Below, piece by piece: positions 62,336-64,000 of a stretch of 64,000 nucleotides of DNA. The stretch lies in assembly GCF_024498135.1 (NCBI RefSeq), contig NZ_JANHOH010000013.1, forward strand, positions 56,754 through 120,753. Reading direction: 5' to 3'. The DNA comes from Mucilaginibacter aquariorum (GTDB lineage: Bacteria; Bacteroidota; Bacteroidia; Sphingobacteriales; Sphingobacteriaceae). Within the stretch, counting starts at the first letter, position 1; every line of letters starts with the position of its first letter. Under the pieces are notes generated by a model that saw only the letters and a list, made by a program, of their open reading frames with translations, was not told where the DNA came from and made no database searches. A program made the translations under genes and the position numbers.

Positions 62336-63594
62336 CATCAAAAGTAATCAGCATTGTACTTGGAGGTGGCCAGGGCAGCCGTTTGGCACCACTTACATTA
62401 ACCCGTTCAAAACCGGCAGTGCCAATTGCTGGTAAATACCGTTTGGTGGATATACCCATCTCCAACTGTTTGCATTCGGGTATCAGTCGCATATTTGTGT
62501 TAACACAATTCAACTCGGCATCGCTTAATAAACACATTAAAAACACGTATCACTTTAGTACGTTCAGCACTGCCTTTGTTGATATTTTGGCCGCTGAGCA
62601 AACGCCTACAAGCGGTGGTTGGTTTCAGGGTACTGCAGATGCTGTAAGGCAAAGCTTGCACCACCTGGCTACACACGAGTTTGAGTATGTGCTGATCCTA
62701 TCGGGCGATCAGTTGTATCAAATGGATTTTGAGGAAATGATACAAAAGCATATTGATACCGGTGCCGATATTTCTATAGCCACCATACCGGTGCATGCTA
62801 ACGATGTGCCTGGCTTTGGTATCCTTAAAACAGATGAGGATAGCATGATAACCTCGTTTATTGAAAAACCCAAAAAGGATTTTGAAAGTTGGGCATCTGA
62901 TGTAAGTGATGAAATGAAAGCCGAAGGTCGCGTTTACCTGGCATCAATGGGTATATATTTGTTTAACCGCAAACTGTTATTTGAGCTGCTGGAAGGAAAC
63001 GATCACCCTGACTTTGGGAAGGAAATCATCCCGCAAGCCATCACCGGCCACAAAGTATTAAGCTATCAATATGAAGGATATTGGACAGATATTGGTACTA
63101 TCTCATCTTTTTTTGAAGCCAATTTGGGTTTAACGGATGACATACCAATGTTTAACCTGTTTAATAAAAACCAGATCTATACCCGTGCGCGCATGTTGCC
63201 GCCTACCAAAATATCGGGTACACTGATAGATCGTTCTATTATTGCTGATGGATGTATTATTAATGCCGCCCACATTATTCATTCCCTTATTGGTATCCGT
63301 ACCCGTATTGGTGTTGCCAGCGAAATTGAAAGTTGCTATGTAATGGGTAGCGATAATTACCAAACGCTTGAAGATATAGCCATTGCAAAAGCCAATAACG
63401 AGCCAATTATGGGTATTGGCGATAGGTGTTCTATCAAAAATGCAATCATTGATAAAAACACTTATATAGGCGATGATGTAAAAATAAACTGTGGCGAACC
63501 GCTTCCTGATGGCGATTTCCCAACCTATACGGTTACCGATGGAATTGTTATTGTGAAGAAAAGAGCGGTAATTCCAAGCGGCACAGTAATTTAA
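62332..63594 (+). CDS. glgC: Glucose-1-phosphate adenylyltransferase
   Basis: 420 residues. Makes ADP-glucose from glucose 1-phosphate and ATP, the controlled step of glycogen synthesis. GGGQGSRLAPLTLTRSKPAVP (about 11-31), FQGTADAVRQ (about 98), SGDQLYQMDF and the IEKPK motif are conserved; the C-terminal left-handed beta helix (IIADGCIINAAHIIHSLIGIR) fits. Start overlaps glgA by four bases. Confidence 0.95.
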   Translation: MTSKVISIVLGGGQGSRLAPLTLTRSKPAVPIAGKYRLVDIPISNCLHSGISRIFVLTQFNSASLNKHIKNTYHFSTFSTAFVDILAAEQTPTSGGWFQGTADAVRQSLHHLATHEFEYVLILSGDQLYQMDFEEMIQKHIDTGADISIATIPVHANDVPGFGILKTDEDSMITSFIEKPKKDFESWASDVSDEMKAEGRVYLASMGIYLFNRKLLFELLEGNDHPDFGKEIIPQAITGHKVLSYQYEGYWTDIGTISSFFEANLGLTDDIPMFNLFNKNQIYTRARMLPPTKISGTLIDRSIIADGCIINAAHIIHSLIGIRTRIGVASEIESCYVMGSDNYQTLEDIAIAKANNEPIMGIGDRCSIKNAIIDKNTYIGDDVKINCGEPLPDGDFPTYTVTDGIVIVKKRAVIPSGTVI

Positions 63595-63670
63595 TTTAAA
63601 AGATAGTGGAATAATTGGCAGTTAATTTGCGTTAGATAGAAAGAAACTAAAAAACTTAAATTAACTTGTT

Positions 63671-63874
63671 ATGAAAAAGACTATCTGTATGATCGCGATT
63701 GCCGCCATCTCATTTGGTTGTGTAAATGCATTTGCTACCACACCGGTACAGCAAACACAGCAAGATTCGACTAAGAAGAAGAAAGACATGAAGAAGATGA
63801 AGAAAGACAAAAAGATGTGGAAAGACAGCACTAAGAAAGATAGTGCCAAAAAAGACACCGGGATGAAAATGTAA
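63671..63874 (+). CDS. Exported Lys-rich small protein
   Basis: 67 residues. Signal peptide about 1-22 (ending NAFATTP), followed by a mature part of Lys, Asp, Ser, Thr and Met repeats: DSTKKKKDMKKM, KKMWKDSTKKDSAKK and a GMKM end. I know this composition from Bacteroidota hypotheticals; no function is known. The mature peptide is strongly basic and would bind anionic polymers or phosphate. A terminator follows. Confidence 0.7.
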   Translation: MKKTICMIAIAAISFGCVNAFATTPVQQTQQDSTKKKKDMKKMKKDKKMWKDSTKKDSAKKDTGMKM

Positions 63875-63915
63875 CTCTGAATCGTCCTGAAATAAGTTGA
63901 CAGATTTTACGATAG

Positions 63916-63944
63916 TCCCAGTTACGAGAGTAGCTGGGATTTTT
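63916..63944 (+). terminator. Intrinsic terminator after the Lys-rich peptide gene
   Basis: TCCCAG and CTGGGA arms with paired inner bases, then TTTTTG. The remaining sequence to 64000 shows nothing further. Confidence 0.75.
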
Positions 63945-64000
63945 GTTTATAAACACTTTGTGGTGTTTTCATTTTCAAAGATAAGTGTGGCCGGCGATTG

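Noticed and set aside
1..64000. CRISPR arrays, tRNA, rRNA and transposases
   Set aside because: No regularly spaced repeats, no cloverleaf with GTTC-A loop, no rRNA core sequence and no transposase motif found by reading.

Overview
The window looks like chromosomal DNA of a Bacteroidota bacterium, most likely a Sphingobacteriaceae member close to Mucilaginibacter or Pedobacter. The signs are promoters of the Bacteroidota type (TTG or TTTG, about 20 bases, then TAnnTTTG), glutaminyl-tRNA synthetase, an S16 protein with a long acidic tail, many secreted proteins ending their signal in AQA or a Cys lipobox, and short interspersed repeats typical of this group. I see no phage, transposase, CRISPR array, tRNA or rRNA.

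Layout. 1-6609: partial M16 peptidase, hypoxanthine phosphoribosyltransferase, a two-gene unit of an FAD amine oxidase and a ThDP 2-oxoacid decarboxylase, and a frameshifted exported gene. 6626-17029: mfd, small membrane proteins, a tandem TM2-domain duplication, nitrilase, Nif3-like protein with a zinc-ribbon coiled coil, two VOC proteins. 17026-27000 (mostly minus strand): TlpA-like thioredoxin, Cys-less alkyltransferase-like protein, trmB, a YtxH/holin-like stress cluster, AI-2E permease, a sigma-54 response regulator with a 69-residue phosphotransfer-like partner, an outer-membrane barrel, arginase-family protein, enoyl-CoA hydratase and a B12-binding subunit. 27001-30600: repeat-rich DNA around glnS and an amidase lipoprotein.

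30893-33241 is the most interesting part. A small XRE protein resembling restriction-modification controller (C) proteins overlaps, by TAATG, a 664-residue protein joining a PD-(D/E)XK nuclease-like domain to a DUF2075/superfamily-1 ATPase. Two ACTTATAGTC boxes 15 bp apart lie upstream, closely resembling known C-protein operators. No methyltransferase is present. I infer a C-protein-timed nuclease-helicase unit, possibly a defence system, in AT-rich, probably acquired DNA.

33718-43619: CoA-binding protein, ECF sigma factor, then the ribosomal operon rpsP-rimM-trmD-rplS, split between rimM and trmD by a self-contained cassette (membrane protein, XRE regulator, VOC protein) with its own promoter, operator-like palindrome and an upstream terminator. 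An SPFH protein with four N-terminal repeats and pfkA follow. 43739-63874: split DsbD with birA, rsfS-ftsH, LUD protein, metallophosphoesterase, lipoproteins, a 7TM protein/histidine kinase/response regulator cluster, radical SAM protein, tag, polA, glgA-glgC, and a Lys-rich exported peptide.

All functional names come from motif recognition by eye. Start sites moved from the longest frame are stated in each entry.
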